This document shows positions 14,525 through 23,424 of a stretch of DNA of 62,864 bases, one piece after another (position 1 is the stretch's first letter; each line of letters opens with the position of its first letter). Position numbers and translations under genes: made by a program. The notes beneath the pieces are model-generated. The model was not told the DNA's origin and did no database searches. It saw only the letters and a program-made list of their open reading frames with translations. Source of the stretch: Paracidovorax anthurii (GTDB taxonomy: Bacteria; Pseudomonadota; Gammaproteobacteria; Burkholderiales; Burkholderiaceae_C); the NCBI RefSeq assembly GCF_003269065.1, contig NZ_QLTA01000033.1:1-62864 (forward strand), given 5' to 3'.

Positions 14525-17092
14525 TCACGACAGCGCGTTCGATGCCTTGGAGATCGGGCAGCCGAACAGGTCCCCAACCCAGTCCACCACCTGTTCCAGC
14601 GCGTAGCCCAGGGCCACCATGGCCTGCTGCACCTGCGCCGCCAGCGCGCCCAGGCCCTGCAGCAGGCTGGCCAGGGCCTTGCCGAGCTGCTGGAATTGGT
14701 CCTTGAGGATCTGGCCGATCAGCTCCAGGCCGTTGACGAAGTTGCGCCACTGGTCCTTGGCCCAGCGCAGGAAGTCGGCCAGGCTGGAGAGCACCGCCTG
14801 GAGCAGCTCCGACGCCTTCTGCTGCAGCACGGTGAGCAGGTGGCCGGCGACGTCCTTGAGGTGGGTGATGACGCCCGCCACGTCCACATTCAGCAGGGTG
14901 TAGGGGTTGCCCTGGTCGCCCAGGTGCAGGTCGAGCCCGAACAGGCTGAAGTCGAAAAAGCCCGTCACGACCAGCGACTGCAGCGAGGCGGAGAAGCCCA
15001 GCCCGGCGGCGACGCTGAAGTTCGGCAGCCGGATCTGGGGCACCAGCGTCACGCCCCACAGCGTGATCCCGTTCCATTCGATGTCCTGCCAGCCGAAGTT
15101 GAAGCTGAAGGAGGCGCCGAGCTGGGTCTTGTCGGGGTCGAGCAGGAAGGTGATGCTGTGCCCGCTCCAGGCGCCGCAGCCGCCGGCCGGCTGGCCGTTC
15201 TGCACCGCATAGTCCAGCTGGAACCGGTTGTCGGTGGTGGCGAGTGCGTACAGGTGGTCTTCCACCACGTCCAGGAACTGCAGGTAGAGCGAGGAATAGA
15301 AGCGCACCGGGTTCCCGCCGTTCACGCCCGGCACCACGATGCCCTCGGGCGTGGCGGCGATCGCCAGTTGCGGGCCCTGGCCGTTCGGCTTGCGCGTGTC
15401 GGGGTCCCAGCCGGAGAGCCGGAAGACCGAGCCCCAGGCGATGGCCTGCTGCACCAGGATGTAGCCGGAGAAGCCGGCCTTGGCGTTGGCCGCTTCGACC
15501 AGCGTGGCCGTGACCTGCACGTCCGGCTGGCCCAGCAGGGCGAAATCCGCCTGCAGCCCGAAGCCGGCCGGGAACGGGCCGTGGTCGCCGATCGACTGCA
15601 ACTGCGCGCCTTCCACGAACCAGAAGGTGAACTGGCGGATGCTGATGATCGCGTCCAGGAACCGCACCACGTCGGCGATCGCGGGCTCGCCGTCGCGGTC
15701 CAGCGTCTGCGGGGAGAAATCGAGCGCGAATGCCGCGTTGAGCACGTTCGAGACCTGCATCGGCGCCTGGTCGGCCTGCGTCCAGAGCGCGATGCCGTTG
15801 GGCACCTCGAAGTCCACGACCTCGACCTCGAAGCCGACGTCGAACTCGTACTGCGGCGCGTCCGGGTTCTGCAGCTTCAGGGCGCCGCCCGCGCTCAGGG
15901 TCACGCCGGCCGCCGCCGCGCCCACCGTCACGGTGCCGTGCAGGTCCAGGATGTTCACCGTGCGCAGGCCGAAGGGCTGGTTCCAGTCCTTCACGCCGAG
16001 GGTCAGGCTCAGGTCGCCCTCGGACGGGACGATGCGGCCCGTGAGGCTGAGGTCGATGGCGGTGCCCGGCTCGGGATGGAAGGTGCCGGAGGCCTGGGCG
16101 CTGATGCTGCTGTTGCCTTGCCCGGGATCGTCCCAGGTGAGCTGGAAGCCGTTGAACGCGAAGATGCCGTTGTCCATGGCGCTGAACTTATTGTTCAGGA
16201 CCGCCTTGAGCGACTTGTCGCCGCTGTCCTTGGCGTACGAGGCGAACAGATCGAGCTGCGAGACATCGCCCATGAAGTTCGCAACGGCCTTCAGCGAGTC
16301 GGTGAGCTGCAGCGAGGTGAACAGCACGAAGCCGGGCGCGATGTCGAAGTCGCCCGCGATCGCGGGGACGTCTTCGGCGCTCAGCAGGCCGAGCGACGAC
16401 AGGCTGCCGGACTGGCCAGGGATGGTGGACACCACCACGCCGCTGTGGTTGAACACCAGGGCCGACAGCGGCTTCCACAGCGAGCCCGGCGACCATTGCT
16501 CCACCACGGCGCCGACCATGATGCCGGTGCCCTGGCTGGTGCGCTGCACGCCGAGCGCGGCATTCACGAAAGGCTGGCCGGAATAGAGCAGGCCGCCCTG
16601 CCCGGTGAATTGCACGGACGCGCCCGATGCGTAGCGCAGCGACAGCTGGCCACGGGAGAAGGCGATCTGGTTGGCGGGGCTCCAGTCGAGCATCGCGGGC
16701 CAGAGGCCCTGCAGCGGCCACTGCAGGCTCTGGCCCATGGTCGCGTCGAGCGTCATCTCCACGCCGCCATCCGCGCGGCTGAAGGTCAGCACCACCTGCG
16801 CGTCGGTGTACTGCGTGCTGCTCAGCGTCAGCGTGGCGCCGCCCTGGGTGGCCTGCAGGTCGAGGTCGGCGCCATCGAGCTGGGCCTGCAGCTGCAGCTG
16901 CAGCTGCTTGGTGGAGGGGTTGACCGTCAGGCTCGCGGCGGAGCCGAGCTGCAGCGTGATGCCGTTCAGGTAGTCGCCCAGCGCGGTCTGGATGGGGCCG
17001 GGGAACGCGTCCTGCGCCAGTTGCAGCAGCTTGGTCGTGTCGGTCGATTGCAGCGCCCCTTGCAGGGTGGTGTAGATGTCGTTGGTGCCCAT
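14525..17092 (-). CDS. 855-aa beta-rich protein of unknown function, last gene of TULIP-like operon
   Basis: I do not recognise the family. No signal peptide is present. Residues about 1-740 are dominated by alternating polar/apolar strands (for example LQLQLQAQLDGADLDLQA, DLSLTLGVKDWNQPFGLR). The last ~110 residues are amphipathic helices (LKDVAGHLLTVLQQKASELL, then ALASLLQGLGALAAQVQQAM). A strand-rich body plus lipid-facing helices suggests binding of a hydrophobic ligand or membrane. It starts 4 bp after the stop of the preceding gene. The N-terminal helix (TTKLLQLAQDAFPGPIQTAL) resembles the ends of its neighbours. Confidence 0.75.
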   Translation of the reverse strand: MGTNDIYTTLQGALQSTDTTKLLQLAQDAFPGPIQTALGDYLNGITLQLGSAASLTVNPSTKQLQLQLQAQLDGADLDLQATQGGATLTLSSTQYTDAQVVLTFSRADGGVEMTLDATMGQSLQWPLQGLWPAMLDWSPANQIAFSRGQLSLRYASGASVQFTGQGGLLYSGQPFVNAALGVQRTSQGTGIMVGAVVEQWSPGSLWKPLSALVFNHSGVVVSTIPGQSGSLSSLGLLSAEDVPAIAGDFDIAPGFVLFTSLQLTDSLKAVANFMGDVSQLDLFASYAKDSGDKSLKAVLNNKFSAMDNGIFAFNGFQLTWDDPGQGNSSISAQASGTFHPEPGTAIDLSLTGRIVPSEGDLSLTLGVKDWNQPFGLRTVNILDLHGTVTVGAAAAGVTLSAGGALKLQNPDAPQYEFDVGFEVEVVDFEVPNGIALWTQADQAPMQVSNVLNAAFALDFSPQTLDRDGEPAIADVVRFLDAIISIRQFTFWFVEGAQLQSIGDHGPFPAGFGLQADFALLGQPDVQVTATLVEAANAKAGFSGYILVQQAIAWGSVFRLSGWDPDTRKPNGQGPQLAIAATPEGIVVPGVNGGNPVRFYSSLYLQFLDVVEDHLYALATTDNRFQLDYAVQNGQPAGGCGAWSGHSITFLLDPDKTQLGASFSFNFGWQDIEWNGITLWGVTLVPQIRLPNFSVAAGLGFSASLQSLVVTGFFDFSLFGLDLHLGDQGNPYTLLNVDVAGVITHLKDVAGHLLTVLQQKASELLQAVLSSLADFLRWAKDQWRNFVNGLELIGQILKDQFQQLGKALASLLQGLGALAAQVQQAMVALGYALEQVVDWVGDLFGCPISKASNALS

Positions 17093-17096
17093 GGCG

Positions 17097-18974
17097 TCAC
17101 TGCCCCAGGTTGTTCAGGGCGGAGCGGGCGAACCGGGTCGCCGCCTCGCTGATCTGCGAAAGGTTCTGGCCGATGTAGTCGTTCAGCGCGGAGACGATGG
17201 CCTCGATGAGCTGCGACTGGCCGATGAAGGCATTGATGAAGGCGGCGTACTGCGCATCGGTGTCCGACAGGGTGATGGTGAGCGCCACGTCCTTGTCGCC
17301 GGCCACCAGCTGGATCTGGCTGTAGGTGAGCTGCAGTTCCTGGGGCGTGTCGCCGGAGGCGGTCAGCGAGGTCTGGATGCCGAGCGTGCCGCTCTGGTTC
17401 TGGAGGTTGAGGCTCAGCGTGCCGCTCAGCGGGATCGGCGCGTTCTGGCCGACCTGCACGTTCAGCGTGAAGGGGGTGCTGGCCGTGGCGGGCGGCGAGG
17501 GTACGGTGCGCGGCGTGCCCTTGACATTCACCGTCGGGCCCGGGTTCATGGAGCCCAGCAGCAGTTTCGCATTGGCCTGCTGGTTGGCGCCGAAGCGGAG
17601 GTTGTCCGGCGGCACGACCACGTTCGAGAGGCCATGGATGACCAGGTTCTGCAGCACGATGGCCGAGATGGAGATGTTGACGCTGCCGAACACCTGGGTG
17701 GTGAACGGGCCGGGGATGCTCAGATCGGTGGCGGTGTAGGGCTCCAGCACCGGCGACCCCGATCCCAGCACCAGCGTGGGAAGGTACACGTAGCTGTTGC
17801 GGTCGTTGAGCGCGCCGCGCGCGCGGTTGAACAGGTACTTGTCCACCGCGTTCGCATCGGTGTCCACGGTGCTGTTGGCCACCTGCGTGCTGCCGAAGAT
17901 GTCGTTGAAGGCGCTGTCCAGCTGCTCGTTGAGCAGGGTTTGCACCTGGCCGCGGTTGCCTTTGTCCATCAGCGCGCCATTGACCTGGTCGGTCAGCATC
18001 TGCGACGCTTCGTTGGTGGACAGCACCTGTTTGAAGAACGCGCTCCAGGGCCCGTAGAAGGCGGTGGTCTGGATGTAGGACGGAAAGGGCACCGGCGCGA
18101 TGCTCTGGTATTGCAGGTTCTGCAGCGTGAAGGCGGGCACGGTCCCCTGCACCGCGGTCAGCCGGATGGTGTCGAGGGCGATCTGCAGGGCTTTGCCGCC
18201 GCTGGCCACGGTCACTTTCGTGTCGGACACCACCTTGGCGTTGCCCATGGTCAGCAGGGCGATGCCGGTGGAACTGCTGTCGAAGCCGTTCGCGTGCCGG
18301 GGCGAGGGCGTGAATCCCAGCGTCGGCGGCGGAGCTACCACGTTGCCCTTCTTGTCGACGAAGCACAGGCACTGCGTCAGCGTGAAGCCCAGGCCATCGA
18401 AGGGCGTGGGAGGCTGGGTCGCGGGGTCCTGCCCCGCCTCCGGGCCCGCGAGCGCGAGCGCCTCGTTCCAGGCCTGCCCCTTGGAGGGGTAGGCATTGAG
18501 GTTCAGCGTGATCTGCGCGGCATAGCCATCGTTGCTGGAGCTGACCGTGGGCGGCTGCCCGCTCACCTGGATGTTCGCCAGGCCGTCGATCTCGATGCGG
18601 CTCACGTTCAGGTCGGGGCCGACGCCGGCATAGGGCTTCACGTTCAGGTTCTGCGTCCTGATGTAGGTGAAGGCCGCCTGGGCGTCGTCGATCATCTGCT
18701 GGGTGACCTGCGGGCCGGGTTTCGCCTGGCTCAGCCGGATGATCTGAGGCATCAACGCGTTGAACCAGGAAACGGCCAGGTCGTTCGAGATATCCACCGC
18801 GCCGCTGATGTTGTTCAGGTCCCAGTTGTTGCCCTTCAGCGGCAGGTACGGCGTGCCGTCCGACTGCTTCATGTTCGACAGCGCGACCGGCAGGAACAGG
18901 CTGTTGTCCGGCCTGTTGTCGTTCGCCTTCTGCATCAAGGTGTTGTAGACGAAGTTGAATAGCTGCAAGCCCAT
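17097..18974 (-). CDS. 625-aa protein of unknown function, TULIP-like operon
   Basis: No recognised family and no signal peptide. Helical parts (about 30-110 and 290-400) alternate with regular strands such as RIEIDGLANIQVSG and VNISISAIVLQNLVIHGLSN. The C-terminus carries a strand pair and a long amphipathic helix (QLIEAIVSALNDYIGQNLSQ). That ending resembles the TULIP-type endings of the 212-aa and 468-aa proteins of this operon. The start at ATG 18974 has a good GGGGAG ribosome site and lies 31 bp after the isoprenyl synthase stop. Likely role: ligand or lipid binding, inferred only. Confidence 0.75.
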   Translation of the reverse strand: MGLQLFNFVYNTLMQKANDNRPDNSLFLPVALSNMKQSDGTPYLPLKGNNWDLNNISGAVDISNDLAVSWFNALMPQIIRLSQAKPGPQVTQQMIDDAQAAFTYIRTQNLNVKPYAGVGPDLNVSRIEIDGLANIQVSGQPPTVSSSNDGYAAQITLNLNAYPSKGQAWNEALALAGPEAGQDPATQPPTPFDGLGFTLTQCLCFVDKKGNVVAPPPTLGFTPSPRHANGFDSSSTGIALLTMGNAKVVSDTKVTVASGGKALQIALDTIRLTAVQGTVPAFTLQNLQYQSIAPVPFPSYIQTTAFYGPWSAFFKQVLSTNEASQMLTDQVNGALMDKGNRGQVQTLLNEQLDSAFNDIFGSTQVANSTVDTDANAVDKYLFNRARGALNDRNSYVYLPTLVLGSGSPVLEPYTATDLSIPGPFTTQVFGSVNISISAIVLQNLVIHGLSNVVVPPDNLRFGANQQANAKLLLGSMNPGPTVNVKGTPRTVPSPPATASTPFTLNVQVGQNAPIPLSGTLSLNLQNQSGTLGIQTSLTASGDTPQELQLTYSQIQLVAGDKDVALTITLSDTDAQYAAFINAFIGQSQLIEAIVSALNDYIGQNLSQISEAATRFARSALNNLGQ

Positions 18975-19005
18975 GGTGGCTCCCCTCTCTCTCGGAAAAA
19001 TTGAA

Positions 19006-20028
19006 TCAGTAGGGTCGGTTGACGACGTGCATCGTGATGTCGTGCAGGGCCCGCAGGTGCGGGCCGGCGGGCAGGTTCTCCAGGAACTGCACGGCCTGCA
19101 GTGCCGTGCTGCGCGCCTGCGCGTAGGCCATCGCGAAGGCATCCGAGCGGCGGATCTCGTCGACCCAGGCGTCGATCTGCTGCGGGGGCGGTGTTTCCTT
19201 GCTGCGCAGGTAGCGCACCATGGGGTGCTCGTCGCCGAACAGCTTCATCGCGTGGATGATGGGCAGGGTGATGCGGCGCTGGTGCAGATCGATGCCCTTG
19301 CTCTTGCCGGCCTCCTCGTCCGAGTGCGCCAGATCGAAGATGTCGTCCATCATCTGGAAGGCGCGTCCCATGTAGCGGCCGAAGGAGCCCAGGCGGCGCA
19401 GCTCGGAGGTGCGCGCGCGCATGAGCGCGGCGCCGGATTCGCAGGCCAGCCCGAACAGCACGGCGGTCTTGCGGTCCACCGTGGTGAGGTAGCGGCTCAG
19501 CAGGGAGTCCGGGTGCCAGTAGGGCTGGGTGGTCATCTCGTCGATCTCGCCGCGGCAGATGTCGAAGGCCGAGTCCAGCACCCACTTCACGAGCTGCATG
19601 TCGTTCATGTCCTCGATCGCATCGACGAAGCAGCGCACCGCCTGCAGGAACTGCATGTCGCCGATCAGGATCGCCATCTCGGTGCCGCGCGCCGCGTTCA
19701 CGCTGCTGTGGCCGCGCCGCAGCGAGGCGTGGTCCACGATGTCGTCGTGGATCAGGCTCGCCACGTGCAGCATCTCCAGCGAGGCGGAGGCGCGCATCAC
19801 CTTGTAGGGCAGGTCGCCCCCGGGCTGGAACACGCGGGCCGTGAGCAACAGCATCAGCGGCCGCAGCTTCTTGCCGCCCCGGTAGAGCGCCATCTCGGCG
19901 TCCGACAGGTAGCCCTTCTGCGGCTCCAGCGCGTCGGCCAGTTCGCGCTCGAAGCCCCGCATCTCCGCCGCCATCAGGTCCTGCAGGATGGCCTGGACCG
20001 GGTCCTGCCCGGCGGCAGCGATCCTCAC
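19006..20028 (-). CDS. trans-isoprenyl diphosphate synthase (long-chain polyprenyl type)
   Basis: 340 residues with the full set of prenyltransferase motifs: GGKKLRP (51-57), first Asp-rich motif DDIVD (95-99) followed by RRGHSS, and second motif DDIFD (228-232). The residues just before the first motif (HVASLIH) are small and match octaprenyl-synthase-like enzymes, suggesting a C20 or longer product from IPP plus an allylic diphosphate. The GTG start overlaps the stop of the 468-aa gene (GTGA), so it is translationally coupled within the TULIP-like operon rather than with quinone genes, which argues for a dedicated role. An additional housekeeping ispB is expected elsewhere. Confidence 0.88.
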   Translation of the reverse strand: MRIAAAGQDPVQAILQDLMAAEMRGFERELADALEPQKGYLSDAEMALYRGGKKLRPLMLLLTARVFQPGGDLPYKVMRASASLEMLHVASLIHDDIVDHASLRRGHSSVNAARGTEMAILIGDMQFLQAVRCFVDAIEDMNDMQLVKWVLDSAFDICRGEIDEMTTQPYWHPDSLLSRYLTTVDRKTAVLFGLACESGAALMRARTSELRRLGSFGRYMGRAFQMMDDIFDLAHSDEEAGKSKGIDLHQRRITLPIIHAMKLFGDEHPMVRYLRSKETPPPQQIDAWVDEIRRSDAFAMAYAQARSTALQAVQFLENLPAGPHLRALHDITMHVVNRPY

Positions 20029-21431
20029 GGTTGCGCGTCCACCAGGGCCTGGGCCAGCGGCCGGACCAGAGCGCGCTCCAGCGCGTCGGCGATGCGATCG
20101 TGCAGCAGGCTCTTGATGAAGCGCGCTTCCCCGAGCGCCTCGCGCACGGCCTGTGCGAGCCCCTGGCCCAGGGAGTTGTCCCAGCCGCCGTCGTCGAAGT
20201 GCAGATCGAAGCCGTCCAGCTCGACGCGCCCGTCGATCAGCACCGGCGTGCCATCCGCCTGCGCGCCGAATTGCAGGGACACATGGCAGGCGAGCCGCGC
20301 CTGCAGCCCGCCCGCGGTCAGGGCCACGGGCTTGAGCGCCGCCAGCCGCGCGGCGTGCTCGGCGATGTCGGCCTGCATCTTGCGCACGAAGGCGCGCTCG
20401 TCCTCGTTGAGCACCATGGTCCAGGTGTTGCCCTGCGCGTCGCGGCCGCCGATCGGGCTGCCGTTCAGGAACTGGTGCACTTCTTCCACGGTGTTGGGCT
20501 CCGCAGGGGTGCCGTTCTGCACCACGGTGTATACGCCGTCCTTGGTGAGCTGCGGAACGTTGTCGATCTTCTTTTCCACGTTCTTGTCGTGGATGGTGTT
20601 CTTGACGACGCTGGAGCCGAAGCTCAGCGTGGCCGCCGCCGCCTGGTTGTAGGGGTTGTTCGGATCGATATTGTTTTGCGGCGAGTTCGTGCTTCCGGCC
20701 AGCGCGGTCAGGGCGGTCAGCAGCGCCAGTTTCTGGGTCTGCGCGTTGCCGTTGTAGGTCGTGCCGCCGTACTGCTTGTCCTTGTCGTTGACGTAGCTGC
20801 CGTCGCCATTGCCGTTGCCGTTGTTCAGCGCGGTATGGGTGTCCTCCGCCATGTCGGAGATGGCCTGCGTGCCCCAGCCGGCCTGGAAGGCATAGGCCAG
20901 CGGATCGGTGAACACGTCGTTGAAGGCGGCGCGGTGGTTGGAATAGGTGGTCAGCAGCGTCGCGCCGTTGCCGCCGGGCACGTTCTGCAGCGCGGCGCGC
21001 TGGTCGTTCGCGGTCTGGATCCAGGCGGGATGCGCGTTGGTGTCGTCGGTGCCGCCGCGCCGCCGCGCTCCCGGCGGCAGGGCCGTGCCGGCTCCGTCCA
21101 GGTCGGCTTCCCAGACCTGCGTGCCCTGCACGGTGTACGTGCCTTGCAGCGCGATGCCTTGCAGGCGCACCGCCAGCACGCAGCGGCCCTGTGCGTCGCT
21201 GCTGTGTTCGATCACGGGCAGGCCGTCCTGGGGCAGCGACAGCTGCATGGCGGACAGCTCGATGCCCAGGGAGCCGCGCGCGAAGCCGGCCTGTGCGGGC
21301 ATGTCCAGCGAGCGTGCCAGCGGCAGTGGCGGGACGTCGCTGATGCCGATCTGGCGGGGCAGGGCGGCATTCAGGGGGACGGTGGACCGATTTTTCCAGC
21401 CGTCTTGAAAAGCTTGCATTCCAGCGCTCAT
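20025..21431 (-). CDS. 468-aa protein of unknown function, TULIP-like operon
   Basis: No family recognised. An N-terminal strand-rich part (about 50-130; GIELSAMQLSL, CVLAVRLQGIALQGTYTVQG) leads to a middle Asn/Gly/Thr-rich low-complexity stretch (about 150-260; LNNGNGNGDGSYVNDKDKQ). The C-terminal strand-plus-helix unit is ARLACHVSLQFGAQ, RVELDGFDLHF, then LGQGLAQAVREALG and IADALERALVRPLAQALV. The last part has the strand-then-amphipathic-helix look of TULIP modules. A GAGGAG ribosome site precedes the ATG at 21431. It overlaps the synthase gene by 4 bp. Confidence 0.72.
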   Translation of the reverse strand: MSAGMQAFQDGWKNRSTVPLNAALPRQIGISDVPPLPLARSLDMPAQAGFARGSLGIELSAMQLSLPQDGLPVIEHSSDAQGRCVLAVRLQGIALQGTYTVQGTQVWEADLDGAGTALPPGARRRGGTDDTNAHPAWIQTANDQRAALQNVPGGNGATLLTTYSNHRAAFNDVFTDPLAYAFQAGWGTQAISDMAEDTHTALNNGNGNGDGSYVNDKDKQYGGTTYNGNAQTQKLALLTALTALAGSTNSPQNNIDPNNPYNQAAAATLSFGSSVVKNTIHDKNVEKKIDNVPQLTKDGVYTVVQNGTPAEPNTVEEVHQFLNGSPIGGRDAQGNTWTMVLNEDERAFVRKMQADIAEHAARLAALKPVALTAGGLQARLACHVSLQFGAQADGTPVLIDGRVELDGFDLHFDDGGWDNSLGQGLAQAVREALGEARFIKSLLHDRIADALERALVRPLAQALVDAQP

Positions 21432-21469
21432 GAAAATTCTCCTCATTCGATTGACCGGAGCCGGTCGTG

Positions 21470-21868
21470 TCAGGCGATGTCGACGTTGGCCGTGACCAGC
21501 ACGTGGTCCGCGTCCGCGGTGGAAATGTTCAGGTTCGAGGGGGTCAGCTTCAGGCTGATGCCGTCGAGCTGCAGGGGGATGTCCGGCACGCTGAACGAGG
21601 CGTTCTCGTTGAGGGCCTTCTGTGCCGCGCTCTGGGCGGCGGATGTGATGAAGGGCGTGGCCACGCCGATGATGATGTTGGCCACGTGCTCCAGGAGGCC
21701 GGCATTGAATTTCTCCCACCCGCTGCCATCGGCGGCATAGGTGATCGTGAAGGCGGGCAGCGGCTGGAGCTGCAGCTGCACCGTTTTCGATCCGGAGACG
21801 ACGGGCGCGACGGTGACCGTCACGGGCGAGGGCTTGGTGCTGAAAGTGGCTTTTGCAAAATCAACCAT
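21470..21868 (-). CDS. 132-aa P47/TULIP-like C-terminal module
   Basis: Residues about 15-55 are strands (PVTVTVAPVVSG, TVQLQLQPLPAFTITY). A central amphipathic helix follows (WEKFNAGLLEHVANIIIGVA through SAAQSAAQKAL), then strands DIPLQLDGISLKLTPSNLNI and ending HVLVTANVDI. As remembered, the final half of clostridial P47-like TULIP proteins looks like this, so this gene and the preceding 306-aa gene may together be one P47-type protein encoded as two chains. The genes are truly separate: 13 bp apart, with AGGAG before this ATG. Confidence 0.65.
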   Translation of the reverse strand: MVDFAKATFSTKPSPVTVTVAPVVSGSKTVQLQLQPLPAFTITYAADGSGWEKFNAGLLEHVANIIIGVATPFITSAAQSAAQKALNENASFSVPDIPLQLDGISLKLTPSNLNISTADADHVLVTANVDIA

Positions 21869-21881
21869 GGTGTGGCTCCTG

Positions 21882-22802
21882 TCACAGCAGATTCGATGCG
21901 GCTTCGACCGCGCAGGCGGCGGGGACCAGCCACCACGAGACGCCGACCTCGGCGGTGGCGGCGAACGTGGCGGAGACGTTGACGTTCGGCAGGGTCGAGC
22001 CGAGCGCGACCGAGGCGTTGCTGATGCCGCCGTTCAGCGAGTAGCTGCCCGTCCAGTTGCTGTCGCTCTTGTTGATCTTGGCGTCGTCCATCTTCTGGAC
22101 GAGTGCGCTGCTGTATTTCTGCAGCAGCGTGGACAGCAGCCGGCGCCCGACCAGCACGCCGAGCGGCTTCTGCGGCCATTGCACGCCGCTGATGTCCGGC
22201 GTGCCGTTCGCCAGCAGGTTGCTGGCCAGCACCAGATGGCTCCCCGTGACGGTCACGACCGGCGGCGTGAAATCCTGGCCCTCGATCGTGATGCAGGGTG
22301 GAATCTGGTAGGCCTTGAGCAGGTCCTGCACTTTCGTGAACACGATGCCGCACATCACCTGCAGCATGAACTCCGAGGCGCCGGTCGGATTGATCGGCAG
22401 CACCGCGACCGGGCCGAGCTGGATCTGGCGGTTGGACACCGTCACCTGGGCGAAGACGGTCAGCGCGAAATTCAGCTTCGACTTCGTTCCATCCTGCAGG
22501 TTGAAGGTGGTGGTCACGGAGGCCAGCTGCACCTGGAACATCTGGTCCGTGGGCTGGGGCGGCTTGGTCTGCCCGGAGGGCGTGAAGGTGTGCGGGTCGT
22601 TCCACTGGGTGAGGGTGGGCGGCGCCAGCACGAATTGCGGTGCGGCATCGATGCTCCAGTCCACGGAGGTGATGCCCATCTGGCCGACGGCCTCGGTGCC
22701 CTGGAAGAACTTCTGCCGGGCCTGGGCGTTGCCATAGAGCTGGGTCATCCCCTTGTTGAGGGTGCCGGCATCCAGCACCAGCGCTGCGTCGTAGTTACTC
22801 AT
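21882..22802 (-). CDS. 306-aa P47/TULIP-like N-terminal module
   Basis: Without a signal peptide, the protein begins MSNYDAALVLDAGTLNKGMT. It shows the order seen in P47-type TULIP proteins: short N-terminal helix, ITSVDWSIDAAPQFVLAPP, paired strands (QVQLASVTTTFNLQ, NFALTVFAQVTVSN), central helix (FMLQVMCGIVFTKVQDLLKA) and a later helix LLSTLLQKYSSALVQKM. It ends with a GVSWWLVPAACAVEAAS strand. P47 relatives are tubular lipid-binding proteins found beside insecticidal and botulinum toxin genes. The match is by pattern only. The start overlaps the protease stop by 8 bp. Confidence 0.65.
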   Translation of the reverse strand: MSNYDAALVLDAGTLNKGMTQLYGNAQARQKFFQGTEAVGQMGITSVDWSIDAAPQFVLAPPTLTQWNDPHTFTPSGQTKPPQPTDQMFQVQLASVTTTFNLQDGTKSKLNFALTVFAQVTVSNRQIQLGPVAVLPINPTGASEFMLQVMCGIVFTKVQDLLKAYQIPPCITIEGQDFTPPVVTVTGSHLVLASNLLANGTPDISGVQWPQKPLGVLVGRRLLSTLLQKYSSALVQKMDDAKINKSDSNWTGSYSLNGGISNASVALGSTLPNVNVSATFAATAEVGVSWWLVPAACAVEAASNLL

Positions 22803-23424
22803 GTTCCAACTCTCCTTTGCATGTCGGGTGTGTCGAACGGGGGCTGTGCGTCCAGTAGGTTTCCATCCACTCGCCGCCATGGCGGTAGTGCTGGGGGAAG
22901 TCGTCGAAATCGACCAGGGCACGGCCGCACTGCGGGTCGGCGACGGAGATCGCGCGCCGCGTGCGGCAGTAGCCGTCCACGAGCACGTAGTGCTGCGGCC
23001 CGGCCTGCCAGCGGATGGCGACCGCCATCGGGCGGCCTTCTTCCAGCTCGCGCATCAGGCGGCGGAAGGGGGGGCGCCCGCTGCTCCAGCCGGCCAGGCA
23101 GTTCACGTAGCGCAGCGTGCGTTCCATGGCGGCCTGCTGGTTGAAGCGCTCTTCCTGCAGCAGGCTGGGCGGCGGGGCGCTGTCGGGGCGCACGTCGTCC
23201 GGGGCCAGGATGCGCCAGGCCAGCGTGTCCTGCTGCCACGAGGTGTCGCCGTAATGGGCGGCGACGGCGCAGGTGACCGCGGCCCAGCACCAGTTGGAGC
23301 GCAGTTGCGGCTCCAGCGCCAGTTGCAGCTGCTGCTCGTCGCTGGCCTGCGCGGCGAGGGCGCCGGCGCGCACCGGGCCGATGCGCCGCGTGGTGCGCGC
23401 CAGCGGCTCGATCCTCAGCTTCAT
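22795..23424 (-). CDS. papain-like cysteine protease (C70/AvrRpt2-like)
   Basis: 209 residues with a papain-fold catalytic layout: Gln40 and Cys46 in EPQLRSNWCWAAV, His145 in GPQHYVLVDG and Asp163 in ISVADPQ. The NWCW signature resembles the C70 (AvrRpt2) and related papain-like families. No signal peptide is visible. Its ATG overlaps the preceding stop by ATGA and its 3' end overlaps the next gene by 8 bp, so it is an integral operon member. It may process a partner protein of the operon or be an exported effector. Neither is shown by the sequence. Confidence 0.8.
   Translation of the reverse strand: MKLRIEPLARTTRRIGPVRAGALAAQASDEQQLQLALEPQLRSNWCWAAVTCAVAAHYGDTSWQQDTLAWRILAPDDVRPDSAPPPSLLQEERFNQQAAMERTLRYVNCLAGWSSGRPPFRRLMRELEEGRPMAVAIRWQAGPQHYVLVDGYCRTRRAISVADPQCGRALVDFDDFPQHYRHGGEWMETYWTHSPRSTHPTCKGELEHE

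Noticed and set aside
14696-17152. 818-codon plus-strand ORF antisense to the 855-aa gene
   Set aside because: Low-complexity Arg/Ala/Gly/Val composition, no ribosome site, and the opposite strand has regular secondary-structure patterning and operon spacing.
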